DNA from: Aphrocallistes beatrix
Lineage: Eukaryota; Porifera; Hexactinellida; Sceptrulophora; Aphrocallistidae
NCBI GenBank assembly: GCA_963281255.1
Contig: OY725498.1
Span: 62,001-126,000, forward strand
Reading direction: 5' to 3'
DNA length: 64,000 bases
Shown here: positions 17,140 to 28,860 of the stretch, piece by piece
How the letters are laid out: each line of letters begins with the position of its first letter
Numbering within the stretch: position 1 is the stretch's first letter
Translations under genes and position numbers: made by a program
The notes under the pieces: model-generated
Database searches by the model: none
Seen by the model: only the letters and a program-made list of their open reading frames with translations
Told to the model about the DNA's origin: nothing

Positions 17140-20100
17140 TCAAACAACACTCCCCAATGCATCGACACTCAACGTCTTCACCTCTGCAATGGCTGCACTG
17201 ACTTCTATCTCAATGACTATGCGAGTTTCTTTTGTGTTAATCTCCGACTGAACTTTCAAAATATCATTTGAAACAAAACTGGCAGAGTTCTTCACAGAAG
17301 TCACCTTGCTGATTACGTCTTGAAAATCAGTTCCTAGTTGTCCTGTGGCTTTTTTCATGCCATTCAAGGAACCAATTGTAGAGTTCAAATGACTAATTTC
17401 ATTTTCATATCCGTTTACTTCATTTTTGATCGAATTCCAGAGTGCTAATGCCACTGCCAGGCCAATCAACCCAAATGGTCCAAGCGCAATCAAGTAATAA
17501 TATTTCTTCTTCGCTGCACTCTCTCGACTTCGTGCATTTCCCAACTGGCCTTGAAGTCCGGTCATTTGATTAGTTAGTTGAACTTCGATTTGTGACAATT
17601 GATTGAAATATCCGTGTACAGTTGAGATTAACTCTTGGATAGCTGCCAATACTTGGGATGCAACGGCGTCTAAGCTATTTGCGCGGCATCGAGTGGCTTC
17701 AACTAACGGCACAATTGCCTCCAACGCTTCATTGCTTTTAAGCAATTTCTGAATTTCGTCCAACTGCGGGAGTGCACCTTTTACAAAATCGCCGACTGAG
17801 CTTTGCATTGCATCGATTTGTGAGATCATCTGTGAAATGTTGGTCAATGATTCACTCTGAATTCTCTGAGCCGCGCTGGGTAGGTTACCGAGACTTCTTA
17901 GTTGGTCTTCAGAATGTTGAAGATTGGCCACGGATTGGGACAATGCTCCTGATGGTGCTTTCGCGAATAGAGAAATGGGTTTCACCGAAGGGACACCAGA
18001 TGCTATCTGGGCTTGCGTGGATGGTGAGGCCTTGACGAACAAAGCAGTGGGTTGTGTCCCTTTCGCTGCTGCAACGATTGCTTGCCCCACAGTCTGTCCT
18101 TTCTTCGCCACAATTTGATCCACCCCGGACATCTGCTGCTTGATCGTACTAATATCTGCGATGACTGTCTTCACTGTCGTGTTGGCCGCAGTTAGGAAAA
18201 GCGTTCGCAAGAATCCAGGCGATGTGATCCCTTTGTTTAAGTCAGTGATCATACTTCCGAGATCAGCTGACAAAGATTCCCACGCACTAAGCATGCCGGT
18301 TGCAGCTTTAACTGCTACTGAAACTTGATTGTGAAGAGACTGATATCCACCTTCAATTCCAGTCGCAAGTGTGACTTCTGCCTTAAGGTTGGCTTTTTCC
18401 GTCAGCAGCTTTGCTTTTTCATTGTTGAGGCTTTCCAAGGTAATCGCTGATGCCACCTCTCCAGCAACACCTGCAGCCACCACGGCCACACCGCCAATCA
18501 CTAATGGCGTGGAAGCCCCCGCAGTGACGAAATCAGTGACAGCTCCAACCGCAATCATGAAAACTCCTCCAGCAATCGCCAATCCACTGAGCGCTGTGCC
18601 TGCAATAGCTCCATCGATTTGACCCTGAATTTTACTGAGTTGGCTGCGGATGCTTTGAAGGACGCCATGATCTCCATTAATGGCAGCGTTGAGTTCAGTG
18701 ACCACTTTTGTAAACTGGGCGGAATCCGTTGACAAGCCAGTGCGTAGAGTTTGTAAATCTTTCACAATTTGATTGGAATGGGTCTTGTACGTTTTTGATT
18801 GTGTCTCAAGTGCGGTTAGTGCTTGGAGCCATTCCGCTTCAGTTGCTCCTGCAGGCAAGGCAGTTGTAACTGCGTCGTGTAGTGCATAGTAATTCCCGAT
18901 GTTTGAAATATTCGTGATGATCGCAGGCTGAATCTTATTTAGATAATTATTCGCATGGCCCTGAGCCGTTTTGAGTCCAGTGTTGACTTCCTGTTCATAC
19001 TTGAAGAGATTCTTTTCACCTGAGAAGTTCACCATGGGCTGTTCATTGACACTATTCGCGTAGTTTTGAATGATCAGTGCCTGAGAAGTTTGATGCTTGT
19101 TGGCGTTGTTGACTGTTTTTGCCACAGTCGAAGGATTTGACTTTGAAACGGCTAGCATCTGCGGTGTGATCTGTGCCATTAGAATTGTGGGTTTTGGTTG
19201 TTGGTTTGCTTGTGCGGTAGCTGTGACGAGTTGACTCAGGCTGTTTCCTGTCTTCGCAGCAAGTTCCGTTACTCCTGCCATCTGGGCTTTCATTATGCTA
19301 ATGTCCTTAATAACAGTCTGCACATCGTGATTGGCGTCAGTCAAGAACAGCGTTCGAAGCTGGTCTGCAGTCATGAGACCCTTGTTCAGGTCACTGATCA
19401 AAGTTCCGAGATCTCCAGCCAACGTTTGCCATGCAAGTTCCATTTTAAGCGAAGCGCTGGCTGCATCTTTGACTTTATTGAAAAGAGACGCGTATCCGCC
19501 CTGAATCCCTGTGGCTAGCTTCACTTCGCTTGTTAGCTGTGCTTCTTTAGTCAGCAGGGAAGCTTGTTTGTCGAGGAGACTTGCGAGAGTGACTGAGGCC
19601 TTAATTTCCCCGGCAACAGCCCCAGCCACCATCCCAATGCCACCAAACACCAATGGAGTCGTGGTTCCAGCTGTGACAAAGTCCGAAATAGACCCAACAC
19701 AGATCATGAATACTCCTCCGGCAACACTCAGTCCCGACACAACCACGGCTGCGATTGCTCCATCGATTTTTCCTTTAAGGCTGCTGATCTGACCGTTGAT
19801 GGAATTGAGAACGCCGTGATCACCTCCAACTGCTGTGTTGAGTTCTTGGACGATAGTTCCGAATGTGTTCACATCCTGATTCAAAGTGTCATGTAGAGTT
19901 TTCAACGAGTTCGTAGTTACCTTAGCGTCCCTTTGGTATGTCTCAGCTTGACTCTGAAGGGTATGCAATACTTTATTCCAATCCGCTAGAGTGGATCCGG
20001 CGGGCAAGGTTTTTGCAACTGAGTCGTGGATAGCGTAGTAGTTCCCAATGTTGGACATGTTCTTGATGATTTGAGGCTGAATGACTGTTAGATAATTGCT

Positions 20101-20310
20101 TGCATGGGCCTTAGCTTTGGTTAATCCATCGTTAACACTAGTTTGATAGGTTTTGAGACTGGGAACACTTCCAAAGTCCACTTGAGGTTGTTGCTCAACG
20201 CTGTTGGCATAAGCTTGGATGATGAGTGCTTCAGAGATCTGACCTTTGTTCGCTGCATTCATGGATTTAGCTGCTGTAGCGGGGGCAGCCGTAGGATTTC
20301 CTGTTGCCAT
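17140..20310 (-). CDS. toxin-like gene B: trimodular HBL/Nhe/ClyA-type helical protein (1056 aa, intronless)
   Basis: The frame is open from a GTG at 20319, but the first ATG (20310) begins the MATGNPT sequence shared with gene A, so I use it. Module 1 spans about 16-370 with a hydrophobic hairpin near 187-234. Module 2 spans about 400-750 with its hairpin near 568-618. Module 3 (about 800-1050) has a hydrophobic segment (LGPFGLIGLAVALAL) between coiled-coil-like helices. Modules 1 and 2 are clear homologues of each other and carry the HBL-like head-hairpin plan. Modules 1-2 differ from gene C at roughly 2% of positions and module 3 at about 27% (counted by eye). No signal peptide. A CACGTG box lies 47 bp upstream of the ATG, and AACCAG|GGACAAG could be a 5' UTR splice or trans-splice acceptor. 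Confidence 0.8.
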   Translation of the reverse strand: MATGNPTAAPATAAKSMNAANKGQISEALIIQAYANSVEQQPQVDFGSVPSLKTYQTSVNDGLTKAKAHASNYLTVIQPQIIKNMSNIGNYYAIHDSVAKTLPAGSTLADWNKVLHTLQSQAETYQRDAKVTTNSLKTLHDTLNQDVNTFGTIVQELNTAVGGDHGVLNSINGQISSLKGKIDGAIAAVVVSGLSVAGGVFMICVGSISDFVTAGTTTPLVFGGIGMVAGAVAGEIKASVTLASLLDKQASLLTKEAQLTSEVKLATGIQGGYASLFNKVKDAASASLKMELAWQTLAGDLGTLISDLNKGLMTADQLRTLFLTDANHDVQTVIKDISIMKAQMAGVTELAAKTGNSLSQLVTATAQANQQPKPTILMAQITPQMLAVSKSNPSTVAKTVNNANKHQTSQALIIQNYANSVNEQPMVNFSGEKNLFKYEQEVNTGLKTAQGHANNYLNKIQPAIITNISNIGNYYALHDAVTTALPAGATEAEWLQALTALETQSKTYKTHSNQIVKDLQTLRTGLSTDSAQFTKVVTELNAAINGDHGVLQSIRSQLSKIQGQIDGAIAGTALSGLAIAGGVFMIAVGAVTDFVTAGASTPLVIGGVAVVAAGVAGEVASAITLESLNNEKAKLLTEKANLKAEVTLATGIEGGYQSLHNQVSVAVKAATGMLSAWESLSADLGSMITDLNKGITSPGFLRTLFLTAANTTVKTVIADISTIKQQMSGVDQIVAKKGQTVGQAIVAAAKGTQPTALFVKASPSTQAQIASGVPSVKPISLFAKAPSGALSQSVANLQHSEDQLRSLGNLPSAAQRIQSESLTNISQMISQIDAMQSSVGDFVKGALPQLDEIQKLLKSNEALEAIVPLVEATRCRANSLDAVASQVLAAIQELISTVHGYFNQLSQIEVQLTNQMTGLQGQLGNARSRESAAKKKYYYLIALGPFGLIGLAVALALWNSIKNEVNGYENEISHLNSTIGSLNGMKKATGQLGTDFQDVISKVTSVKNSASFVSNDILKVQSEINTKETRIVIEIEVSAAIAEVKTLSVDALGSVV

Positions 20311-20356
20311 TTCTAACACGTTGACTTGTCCCTGGTTCTTTGTATTATTTTGAAAT

Positions 20357-20362
20357 CACGTG
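20357..20362 (-). promoter_or_regulatory. E-box CACGTG upstream of toxin-like gene B
   Basis: The palindrome CACGTG is conserved upstream of B (47 bp), C (27757-27762, 47 bp) and D (35587-35592, 41 bp). It sits inside nearly identical flanks, so conservation may just reflect recent duplication. Confidence 0.3.
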
Positions 20363-21109
20363 TGAATTCGTTGTTTAGTTAGTGTCTGTTTCTGTTACTT
20401 TCAATGATACTAGTCTAATTTTAATGAGTTAAAAGAGTGAATACAGTAAACTTAGAAATACTGAGAAATTAGTTCAAATTTATTGTATTCTAGATAGTAA
20501 GAAGCTAATATCTATTCATCCGGTAAAATTTCCACTTTTAAACAAAATTTGATTAAACCTTAATAGGAGTCAGCTGCAAATTTTGAGTATAGAATGTAAC
20601 ACCTCATGGCTAAGGACACCTTTGGTACTAAGGTGCAAAATTATGGATATAATTCACATAATCATTTCACGGCATAGAAACTTATGGAACGTATTTTTCA
20701 TTACTTTTGAAACTTCTTACCAAGGGGGGGCTCCCCTAAAATATATGTTGGGAGCCGAAACCCCTAAATTTATTTTTAACAGTAATATATTTATTTTCAA
20801 TACATTTCTATATTGTTTCATATTGCAACCAATTTGAAATGGATTAGTGATGATAATCAATATTTGTCAACCTAGGGACTTCTGAATTTGTAGATATTCC
20901 TTGAGTTGAAGTTTATAGATTAGTATAAAATGCCTTCTCGCCAACTGAAAGACATGTCAGACACGTTTTAAGTCCTCAAGAGTCATTAATTTTGCTGATT
21001 GAGTCGTTTACTTAACATATTCTTTCAGTGGAAGCTGCATATCAGATCGAAGTCAGCATTTTGTCCCGATTATGCTGTTACCACTGCAATATAAGCAAAT
21101 AATTTCTAG

Positions 21110-21560
21110 TGCAGTGCTAGTATAGGACCTAAGGCATGATAGGCATGTAACATACGTACATACGTCCTTCCGTCTATTTGCTTGCTTACCTCTCCTACTG
21201 GACTAAATTGAACCAAATTTGGACCACATACAGTCAGGGTCGCTTATTGTGAACCACCAGGGGACCAAAAAATATGTTCATAATAGAGATACTTCATATT
21301 AAGCGAACTTGATTCAATACAAATCCTATCTAAAAATTGAAATTGGGACCAGGAGGTTAGTTCATAATAAACGAACGTTCATATTAAGCGACCCTGACTG
21401 TATTCGTATATGATACATATTTGAATTATAAGGAATATATGGCCCAAACTTGGTGCAATTTGGTCCAGTAGAATTTCCAGGAGTGAGCAGACGGACGTTC
21501 GACACAGATCATGACAACAGACATTTCCTATGCTAGGAGCTGCACTAAAAATGTTAGCCA
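21110..21560. repeat. dispersed inverted-repeat element, carrying a nested MITE
   Basis: The ends GTGCAGTGCTAGTATAGGA and TCCTATGCTAGGAGCTGCAC are inverted, with further pairing inside (CCGTCTATTTGCT/AGTGAGCAGACGG). Related full or half copies occur at about 16140-16420, 23610-23860, 29630-29910, 33440-33730 and 41455-41620. They produce similar spurious short ORFs. Non-autonomous element of unknown class. Confidence 0.7.
21231..21400. mobile_element. TA-flanked MITE (CAGTCAGGGT...ACCCTGACTG), 170 bp
   Basis: TIRs CAGTCAGGGTCGCTTA / TAAGCGACCCTGACTG are flanked by TA on both sides. The paralogous positions near 29740 and 33600 read CCACATATTCGTATATGA with no insert, which is the empty site with a single TA. 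Insertion therefore followed duplication of the surrounding segment. Confidence 0.9.
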
Positions 21561-22814
21561 AATTGCGGATACGAAATACTATTTACAAACTGCGAAACGA
21601 ATTTAAAAACGATCGATAATTCCCAAACAAGTAAATGTTAACTTATCTTCTCTTGACTTCATGTTGGAGAAATGGAATGTGCTGGTTTAGTTTCCATTTT
21701 CTATATCCTTTGCTGTGATTCCACGAGTCTCTTTGCTATCGATACGAGTTGAGTTGAATTTATAGATTTGATAGTGTTAGATTATTTGGTAATTACAAGG
21801 TTTAATTAACAATCACAAATTGCTTTTGCATACGAAATCTCCAGCTAAGCTATTTTGAAGTTCCATTGATTAATCAACTTAATTGAAATGAAATCCCTTA
21901 GCTGGCAGAATTAGAAGAAACTCGATACGTACAACTATAGTGGAGTGTGCAGAACTATACTAGTTGAGTGTGGAACTTTTGAAATGAATGCCTCCTATGT
22001 TTTCCATAACTAATTTTCGGGAACACTATTAGTGCGAGAAAATTAAAATTTGGCCAAAAGGTTTGAATGTTAATCGGTAGTCGAAGTTACTATAGAATTT
22101 TCGTTGCGACACCAAATTACAAAATGAAACAACTTTTAGAGTTCAAAGAAGCCTCTCGACTCAGAATCCATGAATGTAACACTACAGTTTCGTTTTAGTA
22201 AAATTATTTATTTGTAAAGTAATGAAATGGTCGAATAGTACTTTTGTCAGGGTAAATTTATCAGCATTGTTGTCGACAGACCGATAGTGCAGCTCCAGGA
22301 AGTTACTCAGAAGAACATGAAATGTAAATATCGGAATACATCCGAAATACTCACTTTAGGGCATTGTAAGTGTGAAACTTTGAATCTACATAATAAAATA
22401 CCCTATAATAGCAGTTGAGAGCTCGCTTTTAGCTTATAATAGTTTTTTTTTCAAAAGGTGTGAAAATATGTATATATCAATCCATTAATAACTCATAAAA
22501 TAGTCATGTAATTTTTTCAAAGTGCGAAAATCGAATTCTACATATTAAAATACCCTACATTAACCGTTGAGATTTTACTTATATCTTTAAAAAAAGCTTT
22601 GCAGTAGTGGTGTTAAAATATGAATATATAATTGTACATATAAAAACTGGACTTGATGAGATTTTGCGAAAGAATGTTGATGGTGCAAATAAACACCAGG
22701 GATGGTCAAAATCTGACTGTTAAATTTCGTATTAGCCCGCGTACGGACATACATACTTGGATACAGGCATACGGACGGACGAGATACTCCGTCCATACCA
22801 GCTGATTTTTGGTA

Positions 22815-23225
22815 TGTGGGGGTCTTTGGCTATGGCTCACTTCATGGAATTATGACGTCATTGTCACCTTTTTTAGAATTAGAAATTTCAGTTTTTGACT
22901 ATGACTCAATCATTTTAGGTGAGGGAAGGTTGAGATTGAATAGAATGTGTATATTAATACACCTCACATATGATGCAACTATCATCAAAAAAGAATACTC
23001 ATCACTCTGTTATAACGTCATCATTACGCATCAAAATTTTAAAAATTGACAAATTTTGTGATTTTTCTCGCGACATCGATTAAAACAGCAGGACAGACGT
23101 ATTTAGAGATGTTATCTCCCATATAATTAACCAATGTGACCCCTGGCGCCCAAAGTGCGTCTCAGGCGTACACAAAGTGTCCGCCAGCCGCACATCGCAA
23201 GCAAGCAAAGCGCGCTTGTGTTCAT
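22815..23225 (-). mobile_element. fragment of Helitron-like repeat, inverted
   Basis: Reverse-complement match to the family at 51938-52409, 55476-55978 and 60052-60565 (shared blocks ATGACGTCATTGTCAC, CACAAAGTGTCCGCCAGCC, AAGCGCGCTTG). The hairpin end is present near 23165-23220; the TC end is missing. Confidence 0.7.
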
Positions 23226-24539
23226 CAAATGGTATCAGTAAAGAGGTAGTAAAACTGCCATACAACAGCCCTATTGTATTCGCTAAGCTGGGATGTATAA
23301 GTACTTGTATATCGCAGTCAAGACTAAGAATATTTAGGCATTGAATGTTTATTGTAAATGTGCTCCATTACTAAACAATTGAATTTAAAATGGACGTACA
23401 TATATACATAGATGGCTGGGGATGTGATTAATATATGTAGATGGTATTAAATAGAGTCACGAAATTCCCTCGAAGTAAGCCATTAGTTCGAACCTATCAC
23501 TTTTCCATTGGGACCTCAAACGATACTCGAATAAATAGAGATATGTCTTCAAGCTACTAAACAGTCAGGCAACAACGCATTCATTTACTGATGCATTCTC
23601 TTGGTAATAAAGTGGTTGCACAGGTTTTTTAGTGCAGTTCCTAGCATAGGAGATGCCTTAAGTCATGATCAGTGTCAACTTTCAAGCGTACGTACATCTG
23701 CTCGTTACTGGGAATTCTATTATACCAAATTGCACCAATTTCGGAGTATACAATATTTTTATATGGTGGAGATTGAACTTGGGTCCAAATTCTGAAATAT
23801 TTTCCCCACGATTGAACACATATGGAACACACATTTTATAAAATTGTTTTTTCTTCATAGCATTTTTTACAATGCATTTAGGATTGTTCTCGTTCCGTAA
23901 CAAAAGGAAATGATGGCGGCACATTCTTTTACGATTTACCATTGTATTATGTTGTGCCTCAACTGCCCATTGAGTCATAGGTCATTGGTCATCATTCGCT
24001 GACTCATTTTCAGTTCGGTTTTAATTAAAGAATGAGACTTGTCTCAGTCATTGATTGGTTTATAAAGTAGAAGAGGCCATTCCATTGACCTTCATCGTCA
24101 ACGCAAATAAGACTTTACAAACAAAATATACATTTAATAGCTAAAAAGACACAACCATAAAAAGAATAAATGCAACTACAAATTTTTTTTCTTTTTCCTT
24201 CTCACTGAAGCACTGACGCAGGAATGAACGGACGGACGTATTCCTTAAGGGACTACAATGGACAGACTAAGTTCGAACCTAAGCAAAGATAAACTAATTT
24301 TCTCTTTCCTTTCTCACTCAAGACCTGACACACAAGAATGAACTGACCAATAAGAACGACGAAGAAGAAGACTACTGTAGAGTATGAACAAAGATAAACT
24401 AGACTTTTCTCTCTTTCATTCTTCTTCATCCACTGACACACGTAGAGAAAATGAACTGTACTATTTTGTAGAAACGACTTAAGATAGAACTAAACAAAGA
24501 TAAAACTAAACTATTCACACGTTTGTTTCGCTTCTTCAC

Positions 24540-27500
24540 TCAAACAACACTCCCCAATGCATCGACACTCAACGTCTTCACCTCTGCAATGGCAGCATTG
24601 ACTTCTATCTCAATGACTGTGCGCGGTTCTTTTGTGTTAATCTCCGACTGAACTTTCAAAATATCATTTGAAACAAAACTGACAGAGTTTTTCACAGAAG
24701 CCACCTCGTTGATTACGTCTTGAAAATCAGTTCCTAATTGTCCTGTGACTTTCTTCATGCCATTCAAGAGATTGATTTGAAAGTCCAAATACTTAATTTT
24801 ATTTTCATATCCGTACACTTCCTTTTTGGTGGAATTCCAGGATGCTAATGCCGTTGCAAGGCCAGCCAACCCAAATGGTCCAAGCGAAAGAAAGTAATAA
24901 TATTCCTTCTGCGCTGCCTTTTCTCGATTGCGTGCATTTCCCAACTGGGCTTGAAGTCCCGTCATTTGATTGGTTAGAACAACTTCGATTTGTGACAATT
25001 GTTTGAAATAACCGTACACGGTTGAGGTTAATCTCTGGATAGCTGTCAAAATTTGGTCTGCGAGGGCATCTAAGCTACTTGCGTTTGCACGAGCGACTAC
25101 AATATATGGTCCAATTTTCTCCAAAACTTCGTTGTTTTTAAGCATTTTCAGAATATCGTCCAAATCCGGGAGTGCAACTTTTACAAAATCTCCAACATGG
25201 TTTTGCATTGCGTCGATATATTGGATCATCAGTGGAATTTTACTCAATGATTCACTCTGAATTCTCTGGGCCGGGCTGGGAAGGTTACTGATACTTTTTA
25301 GTTGGTTTTCAGAATGTTGAAGATTGGCCACGGATTGGGACAATGCTCCTGATGGTGCTTTCGCGAATAGAGAAATGGGTTTCACCGAAGGGACACCAGA
25401 TGCTATCTGGGCTTGCGTGGATGGTGAGGCCTTGACGAACAAAGCAGTGGGTTGTGTCCCTTTCGCTGCTGCAACGATTGCTTGCCCCACAGTCTGTCCT
25501 TTCTTCGCCACAATTTGATCCACCCCGGACATCTGCTGCTTGATCGTACTAATATCTGCGATGACTGTCTTCACTGTCGTGTTGGCCGCAGTTAGGAAAA
25601 GCGTTCGCAAGAATCCAGGCGATGTGATCCCTTTGTTTAAGTCAGTGATCATACTTCCGAGATCAGCTGACAAAGATTCCCACGCACTAAGCATGCCGGT
25701 TGCAGCTTTAACTGCTACTGAAACTTGATTGTGAAGAGACTGATATCCACCTTCAATTCCAGTCGCAAGTGTGACTTCTGCCTTAAGGTTGGCTTTTTCC
25801 GTCAGCAGCTTTGCTTTTTCATTGTTGAGGCTTTCCAAGGTAATCGCTGATGCCACCTCTCCAGCAACACCTGCAGCCACCACGGCCACACCGCCAATCA
25901 CTAATGGCGTGGAAGCCCCCGCAGTGACGAAATCAGTGACAGCTCCAACCGCAATCATGAAAACCCCTCCAGCAATAGCCAATCCACTCAGCGCTGTGCC
26001 TGCAATAGCTCCATCGATTTGACTCTGAATTGTACTGAGTTGGCTGCGGATGCTGTCAAGGACGCCATGGTCTCCATTAATGGCAGCGTTGAGTTCAGTG
26101 ACCACTTTTGTAAACTGGGCGGAATCCGTTGACAAGCCAGTGCGGAGAGTTTCTAAATCTTTCACAATTTGATTGGAATGGGTCTTGTACGTTTTTGATT
26201 GTGTCTCAAGTGCGGTTAGTGCTTGGAGCCATTCCGCTTCAGTTGCTCCTGCAGGCAAGGCAGTTGTAACTGCGTCGTGTAGTGCATAGTAATTCCCGAT
26301 GTTTGAAATATTCGTGATGATCGAAGGCTGAATCTTATTCAGATAATTATTCGCATGGCCCTGAGCTGTCTGGAGTCCAGTGTTGACTTCCTGTTCATAC
26401 TTGAAGAGATTCTTTTCACCTGAGAAGTTCACCATGGGCTGTTCATTGACACTATTCGCGTAGTTTTGAATGATCAGTGCCTGAGAAGTTTGATGCTTGT
26501 TGGCGTTGTTGACTGTTTTTGCCACAGTCGAAGGATTTGACTTTGAAACGGCTAGCATCTGCGGTGTGATCTGTGCCATTAGAATTGTGGGTTTTGGTTG
26601 TTGGTTTGCTTGTGCGGTAGCTGTGACGAGTTGACTCAGGCTGTTTCCTGTCTTCGCAGCAAGTTCCGTTACTCCTGCCATCTGGGCTTTCATTATGTTA
26701 ATGTCCTTAATCACAGTCTGCACATCGTGATTGGCGTCAGTCAAGAACAGCGTTCGAAGCTGGTCTGCAGTCATGAGACCCTTGTTCAAGTCACTGATCA
26801 AAGTTCCGAGATCTCCAGCCAACGTCTGCCATGCAAGTTCCATTTTAAGCGAAGCGCTGGCTGCATCTTTGACTTTCTTGAAAAGAGACGCGTATCCGCC
26901 CTGAATCCCTGTCGCTAGCTTCACTTCGCTTGTTAGTTGTGCTTCTTTAGTCAGCAGGGAAGCTTGTTTGTCGAGGAGACCTGCGAGAGTGACTGAGGCC
27001 TTAACCTCACCGGCAACACCCCCAGCCACCATCCCAATGCCACCAAACACCAATGGAGTCGTGGTTCCAGCTGTGACAAAGTCCGAAATAGACCCAACAC
27101 AGATCATGAATACTCCTCCGGCAATACTCAGTCCCGACACAACCACGGCTGCGATTGCTCCATCGATTTGGCCTTTAAGGCTGCTGATCTGACCGTTGAT
27201 GGAATTGAGAACGCCGTGATCACCTCCAACTGCTGTGTTGAGTTCTTGGACGATAGTTCCGAATGTGCTCACATCCTGATTCAAAGCGTCATGTAGAGTT
27301 TTCAACGAGTTCGTAGTTACCTTAGCGTCCCTTTGGTATGTCTCAGCTTGACTCTGAAGGGTATGCAATACTTTATTCCAATCCGCTAGAGTGGATCCGG
27401 CGGGCAAGGTTTTTGCAACTGAGTCGTGGATAGCGTAGTAGTTCCCAATGTTGGACATGTTCTTGATGATTTGAGGCTGAATGACTGTTAGATAATTGCT

Positions 27501-27710
27501 TGCATGGGCCTTAGCTTTGGTTAATCCATCGTTAACACTAGTTTGATAGGTTTTGAGACTGGGAACACTTCCAAAGTCCACTTGAGGTTGTTGCTCAACG
27601 CTGTTGGCATAAGCTTGGATGATGAGTGCTTCAGAGATCTGGCCTTTGTTCGCTGCATTCATGGATTTAGCTGCTGTAGCGGGGGCAGACGTAGGATTTC
27701 CTGTTGCCAT
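24540..27710 (-). CDS. toxin-like gene C: trimodular HBL/Nhe/ClyA-type helical protein (1056 aa, intronless)
   Basis: First ATG of the open frame is 27710 (MATGNPT start); stop at 24540. Architecture is as in B: two homologous HBL-like modules, each with a long Gly/Ala-rich hydrophobic hairpin, then a shorter third helical module with segment LGPFGLAGLATALAS. Long runs of modules 1-2 are identical to B even at the nucleotide level (for example 25324-25960 versus 17924-18560). Divergence starts abruptly just beyond, near 25315 on the C-terminal side. It drops again near the end, where VKTLSVDALGSVV and the 3' flank match. C is the left-arm partner of D in the palindrome. No signal peptide or intron. 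Function is inferred from fold pattern only. Confidence 0.8.
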   Translation of the reverse strand: MATGNPTSAPATAAKSMNAANKGQISEALIIQAYANSVEQQPQVDFGSVPSLKTYQTSVNDGLTKAKAHASNYLTVIQPQIIKNMSNIGNYYAIHDSVAKTLPAGSTLADWNKVLHTLQSQAETYQRDAKVTTNSLKTLHDALNQDVSTFGTIVQELNTAVGGDHGVLNSINGQISSLKGQIDGAIAAVVVSGLSIAGGVFMICVGSISDFVTAGTTTPLVFGGIGMVAGGVAGEVKASVTLAGLLDKQASLLTKEAQLTSEVKLATGIQGGYASLFKKVKDAASASLKMELAWQTLAGDLGTLISDLNKGLMTADQLRTLFLTDANHDVQTVIKDINIMKAQMAGVTELAAKTGNSLSQLVTATAQANQQPKPTILMAQITPQMLAVSKSNPSTVAKTVNNANKHQTSQALIIQNYANSVNEQPMVNFSGEKNLFKYEQEVNTGLQTAQGHANNYLNKIQPSIITNISNIGNYYALHDAVTTALPAGATEAEWLQALTALETQSKTYKTHSNQIVKDLETLRTGLSTDSAQFTKVVTELNAAINGDHGVLDSIRSQLSTIQSQIDGAIAGTALSGLAIAGGVFMIAVGAVTDFVTAGASTPLVIGGVAVVAAGVAGEVASAITLESLNNEKAKLLTEKANLKAEVTLATGIEGGYQSLHNQVSVAVKAATGMLSAWESLSADLGSMITDLNKGITSPGFLRTLFLTAANTTVKTVIADISTIKQQMSGVDQIVAKKGQTVGQAIVAAAKGTQPTALFVKASPSTQAQIASGVPSVKPISLFAKAPSGALSQSVANLQHSENQLKSISNLPSPAQRIQSESLSKIPLMIQYIDAMQNHVGDFVKVALPDLDDILKMLKNNEVLEKIGPYIVVARANASSLDALADQILTAIQRLTSTVYGYFKQLSQIEVVLTNQMTGLQAQLGNARNREKAAQKEYYYFLSLGPFGLAGLATALASWNSTKKEVYGYENKIKYLDFQINLLNGMKKVTGQLGTDFQDVINEVASVKNSVSFVSNDILKVQSEINTKEPRTVIEIEVNAAIAEVKTLSVDALGSVV

Positions 27711-28525
27711 TTCTAACACGTTGACTTGTCCCTGGTTCTTTGTAATATTTTGAAATCACGTGTGAAATCGTAGTATTAGTTAGTGTCTGTTTCTGTTACT
27801 TTCAATGATACTAGTCTAATTTTAATGAGTTAAAAGAGTGAATACAGTAAACTTAGAAATACTCATTATATTCTAAATAGTTAGATGCTAATTTGTATTG
27901 ATTCGTGAAGTGAATTATCTGCGTTTAAACAAAATTTGGATGAACATAATTGAAGTTTGTTGCAAATTTTAAGTATAGAGTGTAACACCTCAGGGTTACG
28001 AACACCTTTGTTACTCAGGCGCAAAGTTATGGATATAATTCCACATCTTAATTTCATGGCATAGAAACTAATGGAGTGTATTTTTCGTTGCTTTTGAAAC
28101 TTCTTAACAAGGGGGTGGCTTCCCTAAAATATATTATGTGAGCAGAGACCCCTAAATTTAATAGTGACATATTTCCTATCAACACATCTCCATATTGTTT
28201 CATAAAGCAATCAAATTTGAAATGAATTAGTGATGATAATCAATATTTGGCACCAAAGGGACTTCTGAATTTGTAGATATCCCAGGCGACTCTACGAACA
28301 CGAGTATATCATTGGACGCCTGGAAGGATGATATAAAACGGTTGAAGAAATATCTTAACTAAAAGTTCACTAATAAAATGTCTTAGTGGCAATTGGTTAC
28401 CAAGGTGAAGTGTTTCATTTAATTAATTCTATTTCTAATTATTTCATAGTCGAGTAGAGTGAACTTATAATAACAAAGTTAATTAATTCAGAGTTAGTTT
28501 AATTGATTAATCTGCAGTTTAAGTA

Positions 28526-28860
28526 TAGAGATACTGGATATAGTGATATACTGGATGTAGTGATATACTGGATATAGTGATGTACTGGATATAGTGATAT
28601 ATTGGATATAGTGATATATTGGATATAGTGATATACTGGATATAGTGATATATTGGATATAGTGATATATTGGATATAGTGATATATTGGATATAGTGAT
28701 ATACTGGATATAGTGATATACTGGATATAGTGATATACTGGATGTAGTGATATACTGGATATAGTGATGTACTGGATATAGTGATATATTGGATATAGTG
28801 ATATACTGGATATAGTGATATACTGGATGTAGTGATAATTTGAATATCGCATTTTATTGG
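28526..28860. repeat. 17-bp minisatellite (GATATAGTGATATACTG), about 19 copies
   Basis: Tandem units alternate GATATACTG and GATATATTG. The paralogous right-arm position (34445-34500 plus 34825-34840) has only a single unit, so the array expanded in one arm. It creates a spurious ISLYPVYHYIQYI-repeat ORF on the minus strand. Confidence 0.92.

Larger units (their letters stand above)
20320..24539. other. 4.2-kb intergenic region between toxin-like genes B and C
   Basis: 20320-20930 is the 5' flank of B and matches the flanks of C and D. 20930-22250 matches 29450-30630 and, inverted, 32750-33900. Also present: a TA-flanked MITE (21231-21400), AT-rich repeats (22380-22800), an inverted fragment of the Helitron-like family (about 22815-23225), a dispersed repeat copy (23610-23860) and the 3' flank of C from about 23850. 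No gene seen. Confidence 0.65.
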
